DNA of 64,000 bases from Pichia kudriavzevii (GCF_003054445.1 NC_042508.1:2170001-2234000); one strand, 5' to 3'; shown: positions 1 to 9,407, counted from the stretch's first letter. Program-made: numbers and translations. Notes: generated from the sequence alone by a model not told the origin.

Positions 1-406
1 TAACATCAAAGACAATGAAGTCAATCAAGCAATTGAAACCGAGGATTGCCGTGCCTGTTGCTACAGAGCTCCTCTATTAGATTTACCGGCGCGAGGTATT
101 TTTTCATCGCCCCTCTTTATTCCACTTTCAGACATTGGTGATTCATCGTTCAAGGTGGATTACTCATTTTTCCACTCAAAATGCCGGTGTTTGTGCGTTT
201 TTCCCAGGATGGTTTTACCATAATATATATCTGCCAACCCCATTCACAGGACACAACATCCACCCCCCCTCACTTCTACTGGCATTATAGTCCTTCCCCC
301 CCGTTGTTCCGTATCTCTCCCTATCCCCTTCCCTCTCCTTCCCTTTCCTTCTATCTCTGTCTTTACTTTTTTTTTCCTACTAATAGACCAATCGCTCTTC
401 CATTAC
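1..406. other. Upstream region of BAT1, no gene seen
   Basis: No coding region is supported here. The stretch contains a TATATA at about 224-229 and a long C/T-rich tract from about 250 to 375 leading to the BAT1 start, typical of a yeast core promoter and 5' leader. A CCGGCGCGAGG sequence near 89-99 loosely resembles a Leu3 half-site arrangement but is not the consensus. A short frame starting at 181 overlaps the BAT1 start in another frame and is not a gene. Confidence 0.6.
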
Positions 407-1600
407 ATGTTTTCATCTTACTTGAGATCTTCAAAGGCTATCTTCAAGACCACATCCAGAACCAGAATGTCTTCTTCTTTAGCTCCACTAGATGCTACCA
501 AGCTTAAGATCACAAAGACCACCTCTCCAAAGGAGAAGCTTCCAAATGACAAGTTAGTCTTTGGTCAAACCTTCACTGATCATATGCTTCAAATTCCATT
601 CTCCTTCAAGAAAGGATGGGGTACTCCAGAGATTGTTCCTTATGGCCCCTTATCCCTAGACCCTTCCTCCTGTGTGTTCCACTATGCCTTTGAGTTATTT
701 GAAGGTTTGAAGGCATACAAGGATAAGAATGGTGATATCAGAATGTTCAGACCAGACAAGAACATGGCGAGAATGAACAAATCTGCAGACAGAATCTGTT
801 TACCAACTTTTGATTCTGAACAGTTGACCGACTTAATTGGTGAATTGTTGAAGTTGGATCACAGATTTATTCCATCTGAAAAGGGCTACTCGATGTATAT
901 CAGACCAACTTTAATTGGTACTTCTCCAGGTTTAGGTGTTCACACTCCAGATGAGGCATTGTTATTTGTCATTTGTTCTCCAGTCGGACCATACTACAAG
1001 ACTGGTTTCAAAGCAGTCAAATTGGAAGCTACTGATTATGCAACCAGAGCATGGCCAGGTGGTGTTGGTGATAAGAAGTTGGGTGCCAACTATGCACCAT
1101 GTGTCAAGCCTCAATTAGATGCAGCTTCTAGGGGTTACCAACAAAACTTGTGGTTATTTGGCCCAGAGAAGAACGTCACCGAAGTTGGTACCATGAATTT
1201 CTTTGTTGCAATGAAAGATTCCAAGACCGGTAAGAATGAATTAGTCACGGCACCTTTAGATGGTACTATCTTAGAAGGTGTCACCAGAGATTCCATTCTT
1301 TCTCTTGCTAGAGAGAGATTGAATCCAGACGAATGGATCATTTCCGAAAGATACTGCACCATCAACGAAATTAAGGACAAGGCAGAAAAGGGCGAATTAT
1401 TAGAAGCCTTTGGTTCAGGTACTGCTGCAATTGTCTCCCCAATCAAGGAAATCTCCTACCATGGTGAAGCAATCAATGTTCCATTGACTCCAGGCGAAGA
1501 ATCCGGTCCATTAACGAAACAATTCTTAACCTGGATCCAAGAATTACAATACGGTGAAGTTGAAAGCGACTGGTCTAAGGTTTACAAGGTCGAAAACTAG
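407..1600 (+). CDS. BAT1: Branched-chain-amino-acid aminotransferase, possible dual-targeted
   Basis: PLP-dependent transaminase for the last step of leucine, isoleucine and valine synthesis and the first step of their breakdown (Ehrlich pathway). The 397 residues align by eye along their whole length with yeast Bat1/Bat2, including FHYAFELFEG, the RPTLIGT segment, the KLGANYAP block with the PLP lysine, and GSGTAAIVSPIKEI. The first 20 residues are rich in R, K, S and T with no acidic residue, like a mitochondrial presequence. A second in-frame ATG at 467 (Met21) begins SSSLAPLDATK, matching where cytosolic Bat2 begins. One gene may therefore supply both compartments. S. cerevisiae uses two paralogues; whether a second gene exists outside this window is unknown. 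Confidence 0.96.
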   Translation: MFSSYLRSSKAIFKTTSRTRMSSSLAPLDATKLKITKTTSPKEKLPNDKLVFGQTFTDHMLQIPFSFKKGWGTPEIVPYGPLSLDPSSCVFHYAFELFEGLKAYKDKNGDIRMFRPDKNMARMNKSADRICLPTFDSEQLTDLIGELLKLDHRFIPSEKGYSMYIRPTLIGTSPGLGVHTPDEALLFVICSPVGPYYKTGFKAVKLEATDYATRAWPGGVGDKKLGANYAPCVKPQLDAASRGYQQNLWLFGPEKNVTEVGTMNFFVAMKDSKTGKNELVTAPLDGTILEGVTRDSILSLARERLNPDEWIISERYCTINEIKDKAEKGELLEAFGSGTAAIVSPIKEISYHGEAINVPLTPGEESGPLTKQFLTWIQELQYGEVESDWSKVYKVEN

Positions 1601-1916
1601 GCTGACTTGTCATTTTGTCGTATATAACTTCATTTTAGTTCAGTTCTCTCTGTTTTTAATTTTTTTTTCCTCCTTGTTTAGAATGTATATTGTGAAATCC
1701 TTATACGATATTTAAATTTGAGATAAAGAGCAACTCATATATAGGCGCAAACATGGGCTAACGCCTATAATGGGAGTGCCCTCTCGCGCTAATCTAGAAG
1801 AATAGCAGGGTTCCTGAGGGGGGGATAAGAAAAAAAAAAATAGGGTGAGATCATCCAAGTTAATTTCTTCTCTGTATGTTCTTTTATTCGACTGTTCCTT
1901 GGAGAAGCACCATTAT
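1601..1916. other. BAT1-POF1 intergenic region
   Basis: Terminator of BAT1 and promoter of the POF1-like gene. It holds T-rich runs and a short oligo-A tract just before 1841. An in-frame extension of the next gene reaches a GTG at 1845, but yeast nuclear genes rarely start at GTG, so this stretch is treated as noncoding. Confidence 0.6.
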
Positions 1917-2711
1917 ATGAACAAGTTGGATATAAAGGGTGTAGTACAGGGTTTTCTCAAGGGAAAGGAGAGGTTCAAGGTTATCTCGGAAGGTTTGAAT
2001 CGCCCTGTGGTGACCCCTCTTACCCGCCAGCTCTTGATTCTAGACTCGTCGTTCAATCCGCCACATTTGGGACACTTATCGATGATTCGACAAGCAATTA
2101 TGAAAGTTGGGACCATCCAGGGGAACTATACAGCAGTATCGAGCATCAACACCAAATCGGTGTTGCTCTTATTCAGCGTCAACAACGCAGATAAAGGGAC
2201 AGCCGAAACGGAGGAATATGTACGTCGGTTGCATATGGTTGAATTGATGAGTGAGTACATCAGCACCGAACTAGGTGTTGCTTGCTGTGTTGCATTGACC
2301 AATGCGAGTCTGTTTGTCGATAAGAGTGACCTTATAAATGGATGGTTACGGCAAAGACGAACATCAATGGAAGTGGAAACATACTTTCTACTCGGTTTCG
2401 ACACGCTGATCCGACTCCTTGACGCAAAGTACTACGATGGGAATATCAACGAGGTCCTTGCTCGGTTTTTCAAGAGTTCTAGGATCGTTGTTTTCCTAAG
2501 GAATGATCCATCTTGCAGAATGGCAGTAGCTAAACAAGTTCAGTTCTTACATGACTTGACTATCGACGACAATTGGAAACAAAGGATTGTTCAACTCGAG
2601 AGTCCCAAAGAATGGGGGATTAGCTCTTCGGCAATCCGTGCCAATCCTTCGTTACTCGATACGGGGAACGTAGTAATCCCTTCCATTCGAGATTTCCTAA
2701 AGAGGAAGTAA
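1917..2711 (+). CDS. POF1: Nicotinamide-nucleotide adenylyltransferase-like protein (POF1 family)
   Basis: Nucleotidyltransferase of the NMN adenylyltransferase superfamily. From the ATG at 1917 it has 264 residues, close to S. cerevisiae Pof1. Visible signatures are SFNPPHLGHLSM near the N terminus (the HxGH nucleotide-binding motif of the fold) and ISSSAIR near the C terminus (the ISSTxIR-type motif). Pof1 is reported to act on nicotinamide mononucleotide and to be linked to filamentation and protein quality control. The frame is open back to a GTG at 1845, but the ATG gives the usual family length. Assignment rests on the motifs and length; a member of another NMNAT subgroup is possible. 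Confidence 0.75.
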   Translation: MNKLDIKGVVQGFLKGKERFKVISEGLNRPVVTPLTRQLLILDSSFNPPHLGHLSMIRQAIMKVGTIQGNYTAVSSINTKSVLLLFSVNNADKGTAETEEYVRRLHMVELMSEYISTELGVACCVALTNASLFVDKSDLINGWLRQRRTSMEVETYFLLGFDTLIRLLDAKYYDGNINEVLARFFKSSRIVVFLRNDPSCRMAVAKQVQFLHDLTIDDNWKQRIVQLESPKEWGISSSAIRANPSLLDTGNVVIPSIRDFLKRK

Positions 2712-3245
2712 AAGAGAAAGAACAAACACCTGTGCACCTTGAACTGTTTTCATGCTGTTGATTTGTGTTTCCTCGAATTTCCGTTTTGTTTTATTTTCTC
2801 GCATTTTCTGTATTTGTTCTCGCCTTTTTTTCTCGCTTTTTATTTGCCACTTGTTATTTCTCTCTTCTTTTTTTCTTCTTATTTGCCACTCGCCACCTCA
2901 GCATCCACTACCAAACAGGGGAAAATTAGGTGTTTCTATACACAACAACTTACACTACATCCACTTCTTTGGTGCTTAAAACACAGATAACTAGCTCCTA
3001 GTCACTGTTTCTTACTAGTTCCAAGACACACGCATTTCTGGCTCTTTAAAAAGACGAGAAACCTGCTGTTCACACATAAAACAACCACTCCCACCAACTA
3101 CAAGGACTGCTTAGTTGCCCGTTCTACCCTCCATTTTCGCATTTTTGGTTATTTTTTCCTTTTACGGAATTTGTGTTTTTCGAGTCGCGAATTTGCCCTT
3201 TTTTTTTCATTCTCCAAGCTTTTTAAAGTCCCCGAACAATCAGAT
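2712..3245. other. Pyrimidine-rich intergenic region with 12-bp direct repeat
   Basis: No gene is supported. From about 2760 to 2890 the plus strand is strongly C/T-rich. The 12-mer TTATTTGCCACT occurs twice, at 2840-2851 and 2879-2890. The rest looks like the promoter and leader of the downstream acidic protein gene. Confidence 0.5.
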
Positions 3246-4472
3246 ATGTCAAGCTCATTGAAGAGGAACATCTACAAGCAAGAACAACAACATCATCAAC
3301 AACCAAAAAACAATAAAAGAAGATGTCTGGTTTCCAGACTCTCATCTTACAACCCATACGAACTGAATCAGGGCGAGCCCTTAGATTCGTCTTCATCTGA
3401 AAGCGATTCAGATTGTACCATTACTAAGTTTTGTTCAAGAAGAACAAGAAACAACACTAGGAACACCATTAGAAACAACAATAAGAGATTGAGATCGATA
3501 AGTTTTACCAGCATTGACTCAAAGCTATCCAAGGCTGTTTCTCAATATAGCGATGACGATGACAACCAGTCTGATAGTAACGCACAAGAAGAGGAAGCAC
3601 AAAAAGAAGCTAGAGAAGTAACTCAATCTTTTAGCAGAGATTCTACCTCAACTTTAAATTCAACCTCTTACGCTTACTCGGATTATGAAAATACATTGCC
3701 AGTAAATGATCGTCATAGGTTGAAGTCGTCTAATGATATCTTAAATTTCAATTACGATAACAAGAAATCGGGTTTGACCAATAAAAGATATTCAATCAGT
3801 ATTTCTGATGTCATGAAAAATGGTGGTAATAGTATCAATATAAACGAATTTACCAACAAGAGCCTCAAACATGGTGGTAATATACCATCTTGTGATTTTT
3901 CAGCAAGGTCTCGTTGTTTTGAGTATTTGATTGGTGCAATTGATGAAGCCTGGGCACGTTACTGTGATTCGACTTCATATGATGAAGATGTAGCATATGG
4001 TTATGAAAATGAACATGAATATTCGACCGCCAATACCCCAACCTCAAACGTTTATTCTTCTGATGATGAAGGTTATAAAACTGAAATCTCAACAACAACT
4101 GCATTGACTGAATATGAAAGTGATGACCATAAAACTTTACCACAAAACAATTACTCGAGACGCTCATTAGGTATGATGTCTAATAGCGGAAACAACATGT
4201 CATTCCAAGACTCTCTCAATAAGAAGGTTTCTGAAGTCCCTGAAAATTTAAGATTACAAGAACTAAAGGATAGATTTACTAAATCCAAGTATTACCTTGA
4301 AGATTTAGTGGATTCTGATTTATACCACGATTGTCTTGCATTCTGGACAAAGTGGGATTTGATTAAGTATTCAATTGTTGATTTTGTCGAAGAAGACGAA
4401 GAAGATGATGATATCGAAAAAAAAATCGATGAACTCGAAGCTGGTCGCTTTGCTGGTTCATTAGTTGACTAA
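3246..4472 (+). CDS. Conserved fungal protein of unknown function, acidic
   Basis: I do not recognise this gene by name. From the ATG at 3246 it has 408 residues; the frame extends to a TTG at 3171 but no earlier ATG exists. The N-terminal half is low complexity (basic, Q/N-rich, then Ser/Asp/Glu-rich). The half after about residue 220 looks folded: a block containing SRCFEYLIGAIDEAWARYC, then a YxSDDEGYKTE segment, and a C-terminal helix-rich block with LQELKDRFTKSKYYLEDLVDSDLY followed by a W-rich stretch and an acidic tail. Those blocks resemble, from memory, an uncharacterised family present in many fungi. No enzyme motif is visible. It lies convergent with KAR4. Confidence 0.7.
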   Translation: MSSSLKRNIYKQEQQHHQQPKNNKRRCLVSRLSSYNPYELNQGEPLDSSSSESDSDCTITKFCSRRTRNNTRNTIRNNNKRLRSISFTSIDSKLSKAVSQYSDDDDNQSDSNAQEEEAQKEAREVTQSFSRDSTSTLNSTSYAYSDYENTLPVNDRHRLKSSNDILNFNYDNKKSGLTNKRYSISISDVMKNGGNSININEFTNKSLKHGGNIPSCDFSARSRCFEYLIGAIDEAWARYCDSTSYDEDVAYGYENEHEYSTANTPTSNVYSSDDEGYKTEISTTTALTEYESDDHKTLPQNNYSRRSLGMMSNSGNNMSFQDSLNKKVSEVPENLRLQELKDRFTKSKYYLEDLVDSDLYHDCLAFWTKWDLIKYSIVDFVEEDEEDDDIEKKIDELEAGRFAGSLVD

Positions 4473-4948
4473 AGGAAATATAATAAGTTAAAAACAAACA
4501 AGCAAACAAATAACAAAGATCTTCAAATCAAACTTAGTAAATGCCATAATGCTTTTTTTATTTCTTTTCAATGATGTATATTAGATATGGCTATTAAATT
4601 GTATATTAAATTCCGGGATTTATTCAAACAACCAAATATATCATAAACAAACACAAGAAAACTGAATAAATAAAACTATATCACACAATTCATATTTCTT
4701 TATAACTGTATAATAGGAAAAAAAAAACTATAACTGACGTATCCAAAGTTGAACCTACTTGTTAACTGTGATTGAAGAAAGTTTTCGCAGTTGAGTTCCT
4801 CACATTAACGTATGCCGTTTTCAAACTGGGCTCTGCTTAATATATATATATATAAATATATACGTATATGGATGTATTTATTCTAAGCAAAGACAAAAGA
4901 AAATTAAGAGATGCTGGAATGTGTAGCTCTATTTGGGACACATTGATG
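4473..4948. other. Convergent intergenic region with TA repeat
   Basis: This lies between the 3' ends of two convergent genes. It is A/T-rich with an alternating TA tract at about 4841-4867, suitable for bidirectional termination. No gene is seen. Confidence 0.5.
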
Positions 4949-6370
4949 CTATGCAGGGGTTTTAGGTCTTAGTTGTTCAATTTCCTCATTAAATGGAATC
5001 TTAGAACCAATTTCCTCAATGTCTCTCTTATATCTTTCGGACTCAAAATTATCTAAAATTACGTCGGGGGAAACAATCACCCAACCAGGTCTAACGTTCA
5101 CACTTTTTTTTAAGCCTGTTGGATTTGGTATAATATGTAATCTTCTTGTTGAAGAGCTGAAATTTTCAACAACTTTGTAAATTTGTGGAGGCACGGCAGA
5201 ATTACCTGTACTTGGATTTTCGATAGATAAATCGGTGTTTATATTGCAATGAATTAGTTCTTTATCAGTGGATCTTCGAACGGTTCCTGTTATACACATC
5301 CAACAGTGCCACTGGACTTCCTCTAACAACTGATTTTCGGGTATATTTGAATCCTTCGGATAGTAAGCCGAGTTCTTATCAATTGGTATAAAAACTAGCT
5401 CTTCCGATCTCCGGAATTTTTTAGCCCAAGTAGTTGTATCATTCATTAAAGTCGACAATTCTGAAATCTTTTGGGTCGAAGCCCAAATGAATAAAAACCC
5501 TGGTTTACAGCACAACTTGTCGATTGGTAACTTTGAAAGTAAAGGATATATCAATTGATTTTCAGTTAATGCTCCTATCATAATAACATCAAATTTTAAA
5601 TCATCATTGTACGCCCATGAATTCAAGGTTTTTAGTATGTTTTCAGTTTTGACACGACATCCATATGGTCTGGTTGCATATCTGCCAACTTGTTGTTCCT
5701 TTAACTTGTATAATCTCTGTAATTTCGGATATCCTTCAACTTGCTCCATTGAGTTCCTAATATATTTATATGGAAGTTTTCCTGTATGTATATAGTTATT
5801 TGAGTAATCGTTCTTGTAGCAATTATTCCTAGTATTCTTATTAGTATTATTGATACCACTATAACTTGTTTTTGTTGGTAAAATTTTAAGCTTTGGAGGA
5901 GAATCTTCAAGCTTATTCGGTTTATTCTGTGTTGCCGGCACAATGATAGGAGAATGAGTGTTTGACAATCCCATCATTGCTACTAATTGATATTGGTATT
6001 TTCCCGATGAAAGGTAGACTGTATTAGGAGAATTGGTAGCTGTTAATGACGTCGAAGATATCACTTTCTTTAGCCTCAGGGGACTTATAACTGTATTCTT
6101 GGAGAAAGGGGGGAAAGAGGTTGGAGCTGAGCCATGAGTTGATTTTAAACACGGTTTTCTGTTGTATAACCTAAGTCTCAATTGGAGTTGGTCTTTCATT
6201 TGCCAGGTAACTTTCTTCTTTCTCGCAGGCTTTTTATTCGATATACTCTCCTCTGTACCAGTGTCTGGGGTGAGAAGAGTTCTCGTCAATTTATCTGCAG
6301 ATGAAGGAACATTGTGTTGATGAGCCGCCGACTCATGTGGAGAAGATACCGCTATGGAAGCCACCGACAT
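4949..6370 (-). CDS. KAR4: KAR4, MT-A70-like transcription and mRNA-methylation factor
   Basis: Homologue of Kar4, the METTL14-like partner used in karyogamy gene induction with Ste12 and in the meiotic m6A methyltransferase complex. The translation has 473 residues from the ATG at 6370; an upstream in-frame TTG at 6421 is not used. The C-terminal 240 residues carry the MT-A70 fold: FDVIMIGALTEN near residue 260, KPGFLFIWAST, FRRSEELVFIP, and the C-terminal RPGWVIVSPDVIL. Where active enzymes have DPPW the sequence reads GALTEN, so it should be a non-catalytic subunit, as known for Kar4. The first 235 residues are low-complexity, making it longer than S. cerevisiae Kar4 (about 335). The upstream region has pheromone-response elements. 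Confidence 0.88.
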   Translation of the reverse strand: MSVASIAVSSPHESAAHQHNVPSSADKLTRTLLTPDTGTEESISNKKPARKKKVTWQMKDQLQLRLRLYNRKPCLKSTHGSAPTSFPPFSKNTVISPLRLKKVISSTSLTATNSPNTVYLSSGKYQYQLVAMMGLSNTHSPIIVPATQNKPNKLEDSPPKLKILPTKTSYSGINNTNKNTRNNCYKNDYSNNYIHTGKLPYKYIRNSMEQVEGYPKLQRLYKLKEQQVGRYATRPYGCRVKTENILKTLNSWAYNDDLKFDVIMIGALTENQLIYPLLSKLPIDKLCCKPGFLFIWASTQKISELSTLMNDTTTWAKKFRRSEELVFIPIDKNSAYYPKDSNIPENQLLEEVQWHCWMCITGTVRRSTDKELIHCNINTDLSIENPSTGNSAVPPQIYKVVENFSSSTRRLHIIPNPTGLKKSVNVRPGWVIVSPDVILDNFESERYKRDIEEIGSKIPFNEEIEQLRPKTPA

Positions 6371-6536
6371 ATTATCTATTAATAAAATGGAAATCACTAC
6401 TCTCTCTAACCGGAAATGCAAAAGCTCTTTTTGGTGTTGCTTTCACAACAACTGTAAAAAGGAAACATTGTACCAGGGGAACGTATGCTCATATAGGAGG
6501 CATTATATACGGCTCTGACAGTACCTCTGAGCCTCT

Positions 6537-6543
6537 TGTTTCA
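6537..6543 (-). promoter_or_regulatory. Pheromone response element (TGAAACA) upstream of KAR4
   Basis: TGTTTCA on the plus strand is TGAAACA in the KAR4 direction, the Ste12 consensus, about 167 bp before the KAR4 ATG. A shorter TGAAAC match lies at 6553-6558. The site identity is seen directly; binding is inferred from S. cerevisiae, where KAR4 is pheromone-induced. Confidence 0.5.
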
Positions 6544-6626
6544 AATTGCAAAGTTTCACACAACGCGCGAGCTGCAAAGAGAATAAAGGGGCAATCCTTT
6601 TTTTTTTTTTTTTCCACCCTTTCAAG

Positions 6627-6633
6627 TGTTTCA
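6627..6633 (-). promoter_or_regulatory. Second pheromone response element upstream of KAR4
   Basis: A second perfect TGAAACA in the KAR4 direction. With the sites at 6537 and 6553 this gives three matches within 100 bp, a spacing typical of Ste12-bound promoters. The region is shared with the divergent gene starting at 6782. Confidence 0.45.
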
Positions 6634-6781
6634 GAACCGTTTTGCCTCAATACTGGCATTGAGAGGGAGCACCTAACTGGCACCATCGAAGAACCTTTCT
6701 GAAAATAACTGTAAGCATATTAGTATCGCCAGGCTGAAAGTCAAGATTCGGGACAAAGGCAAGTGTAAAACCACAAACAAG

Positions 6782-8539
6782 ATGAAAGGCAAGAATGTAG
6801 ATGAAAGAAGAAGGCGTTTGTACGGACTTCTTGTGCCACCAGAGTGCCACCGATTGGTCTTCTTTCTGAGAAATTCCATGGTAGCTAAAAAGCATGTAAT
6901 CCATAAAGAATATACGGGGAACGCGTTGGTAGAATTCAAACGGCGTAAACAGAGTGTTCAGGCTATCTTCAAAAACAGTATATCCAAAGTTCAAGAAAGA
7001 GAAGAAACCTACCTTCTATACGATCTTCACCAACTTTTCGAATTTCTCGAGAACATCCCTCGTTCGGAATATTTCGATGCTACTTTATTCTATGCAGTGA
7101 TCACTTTCTATGGCAAGGCATTTGCTAAGTTTGAAAAAATAAAATCAAAATTCTGTTCTAGATTTCCTAATGATAATGAATATGAAGAAAGTAGTAACTC
7201 TAAAATCGAAATTGGTAACACAAACAACACCCAGAAGTATGCAGATACGCTAGTCACTTCGTTAAATATGTTTGTCTCTCTTTGTAACCACTATAAAGCA
7301 AGACATTTAAACCCAAGAGGAGAAATAACCGATTGTGATCAAAGTCTTATTGAGCTTGGCAAACAATTTCACATCAGTTTAATTCTTAATGAAGAAATCA
7401 GAAATTCTTTTTTGAAGGTTCTCAAGTTTAAAAGCTTTACAATCTTCCAGTTATTTGACAATTTTATGGGCATGAGTAAAGAAGAAATATTTTTGGCACT
7501 TCTATATCCAAGTGACAGGTTTTCTAGAGTGCTACCACTAGATCGTACTCCTCTAAAGAAAATTGATTCGTCTCTCCTAGTAGAATATGCTTTGAGTTAT
7601 CTTGGGTTTCAAGATGTTAATATGGGCACATTGACGGATTTAAAAACCGAATTACAATCTGGGCTCCTTCCATTATCATCTGTTTACTGCTGTTTATTGA
7701 TGTATCAATTATATTTCATTGGGCAAACTGGTTTTGCAAATCCGAGGTTGCTCCAGCTTAAAAAACCTACAACACAAATATATTGCTGGATATTAGTTGC
7801 ACAAATGCTTGAACTTGAAAATTATCCACTTGTCATTAAACACGAAAAGTTAGGGGATTTTGCCTCTAAATATATTAACCTAGTAGCATTGGAAAGTCAA
7901 GATACTGACAATATTAACTCACTTCTTATACCAAAGCCTCATAATGTTCATAATATCAAAATAAATCCGTGGTTAGCACGAGCTTATAAAAACCTATTTG
8001 AAAAAGATATAAAACAGCAATATGACACTTTTGAAAAGAACCACAGTTATAAAAAGGTTTTTAAGGAAACATTATCATCTTACCATGAAAGAAACGAAGT
8101 AGTACCCAACGCTAGGTTTTCCGTACCTTTGGACATTAATTTTGACTCAATAATGTTCCAATCGCTTATATTTAGATTGAGATACTTTTTTTATTATACA
8201 CCATTGGAGAACAAGACTTTTGCAGCTCTTGCAGGCAAAACATTCTTGATTTGTAAAAATTATCCTTTGTTAACTGGTAATAAGTACGCATTTACTTGGA
8301 AAAAGTTATTGGACACAAAAGTTGAAGAAATCAAGCCTTTAACAAGGCATGAAGTGTACTCTGACATTAAAGATGAAGTTGTTTATGAATGCGAGGCGTT
8401 GATCAATAAGTGGATAGAAACTCGATCAATCAAAAAGTGCCACTCTTTTTTCAATGAAAATATGAGCATCTTGAAGGTTAAAATCCTGACCTGCTATACT
8501 CAAGTGTTACTTATTGAAAATAATATTTTTTTCAAATGA
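6782..8539 (+). CDS. Unknown 585-residue protein divergent from KAR4
   Basis: I do not recognise this protein. It starts with a basic segment (KGKNVDERRRRLYGLL) and is otherwise a mixed-composition, probably mostly helical protein without low-complexity runs, signal peptide, obvious zinc cluster or kinase/ATPase motif. Hydrophobic stretches around residues 295-320 (LPLSSVYCCLLMYQLYFIG) could be buried helices rather than a membrane segment. The long uninterrupted frame and codon use like neighbouring genes support a real gene. It shares its promoter with KAR4, so mating or meiotic co-regulation is possible but unproven. Confidence 0.75.
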   Translation: MKGKNVDERRRRLYGLLVPPECHRLVFFLRNSMVAKKHVIHKEYTGNALVEFKRRKQSVQAIFKNSISKVQEREETYLLYDLHQLFEFLENIPRSEYFDATLFYAVITFYGKAFAKFEKIKSKFCSRFPNDNEYEESSNSKIEIGNTNNTQKYADTLVTSLNMFVSLCNHYKARHLNPRGEITDCDQSLIELGKQFHISLILNEEIRNSFLKVLKFKSFTIFQLFDNFMGMSKEEIFLALLYPSDRFSRVLPLDRTPLKKIDSSLLVEYALSYLGFQDVNMGTLTDLKTELQSGLLPLSSVYCCLLMYQLYFIGQTGFANPRLLQLKKPTTQIYCWILVAQMLELENYPLVIKHEKLGDFASKYINLVALESQDTDNINSLLIPKPHNVHNIKINPWLARAYKNLFEKDIKQQYDTFEKNHSYKKVFKETLSSYHERNEVVPNARFSVPLDINFDSIMFQSLIFRLRYFFYYTPLENKTFAALAGKTFLICKNYPLLTGNKYAFTWKKLLDTKVEEIKPLTRHEVYSDIKDEVVYECEALINKWIETRSIKKCHSFFNENMSILKVKILTCYTQVLLIENNIFFK

Positions 8540-9407
8540 CGCTCCCCACAAAAAGAGTATCTTCAATATGACCTATTAAACAGTCAATGAAAGACACCTT
8601 GAGTGATGTTTATTTTAAGTAGATACTAAGCTAGCTAGATAACTACAAATTACTATATAATGTAAGTAAGAGCTTTTAAGAGTAAAAGAAGAGTAACAGT
8701 AATACTTGATTGGAATTTAAGCCACGCCATATGAATTATCAGTTATATCCTACCCTGACCAACACTAACTAATAGGTAGTAATTGATTTATGACGTATAT
8801 ATGGCGCATATACAGAACGCTGGTAAAGGACTTTTCTCTCTGTTATTAAATTTTTTCTAGCATTAGCTTTGGAAATAAAAATAGCAACATGGTATACTAT
8901 CTAGGTTAAAGGCAGCATACTGTTAGTTTCCGAAATCTCGCCATCAGCCAGTATGAGAAATTACTCGCTCGAAGGTCTCTAAGAAACCCAAAAGCGGGCT
9001 CTAGCCCCTGATCGACGCATTTTCGTAAACGGTCAGCTTGGTTTTCTGCCGCCCCTGAAAGAGGCACATTGTTTATCTTCTTTTTTTTCAGGGGCAGCCA
9101 TCAGAAACTGGAGCCACGTCTTTTGATTCGCCAGAAGAACACGCAGGGAACCGTGATTGTTTTGATTTGTATGTACAAAGCTGAGATGTGATGGTAACGG
9201 TTGTAACCATACAGGTATAAATTGCACTTGATTCCCTCATGTACGAAGAAATAACCCATTCTTCTATATCTCTCTTTATCCTTATATACTTCATTTGGTG
9301 AATCAACAGAATCTTTCCTTTATTTCGTCAAAAACTACTTTCCTTAAATACCAACTTTATAAATACACTCATTAAGTACAACTCTGTTCATATCCTTATA
9401 TCCAAAA
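8540..9407. other. Long upstream region of secreted barrel protein gene
   Basis: No coding region is supported in 868 bp. The proximal part has three CCCCT/AGGGG stress-element cores (9005-9009, 9052-9056, 9090-9094). Two of these sit in the arms of an inverted repeat listed separately. A short GGGCT-CT-AGCCC hairpin lies at 8996-9007. The remainder is A/T-rich without recognisable RNA genes. The length and elements suggest a regulated promoter. Confidence 0.55.
9051..9095. promoter_or_regulatory. 10-bp inverted repeat carrying paired stress-response elements
   Basis: GCCCCTGAAA at 9051-9060 and its exact reverse complement TTTCAGGGGC at 9086-9095, separated by 25 bases. Each arm contains the CCCCT core bound by Msn2/Msn4-type factors. 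The repeat is seen directly; the factor is inferred. Confidence 0.5.

Larger units (their letters stand above)
6371..6781. other. Divergent promoter KAR4 / unknown gene
   Basis: A 411-bp divergent intergenic region. It contains the pheromone-type elements listed separately and a run of about 16 T at 6598-6613, a likely nucleosome-disfavouring tract. Short frames here overlap each other on both strands and look non-coding. Confidence 0.6.

Noticed and set aside
181-507. A 108-codon frame before and across the BAT1 start
   Set aside because: Low-complexity Pro/Ser/Phe translation of a pyrimidine-rich leader; overlaps BAT1 in another frame.
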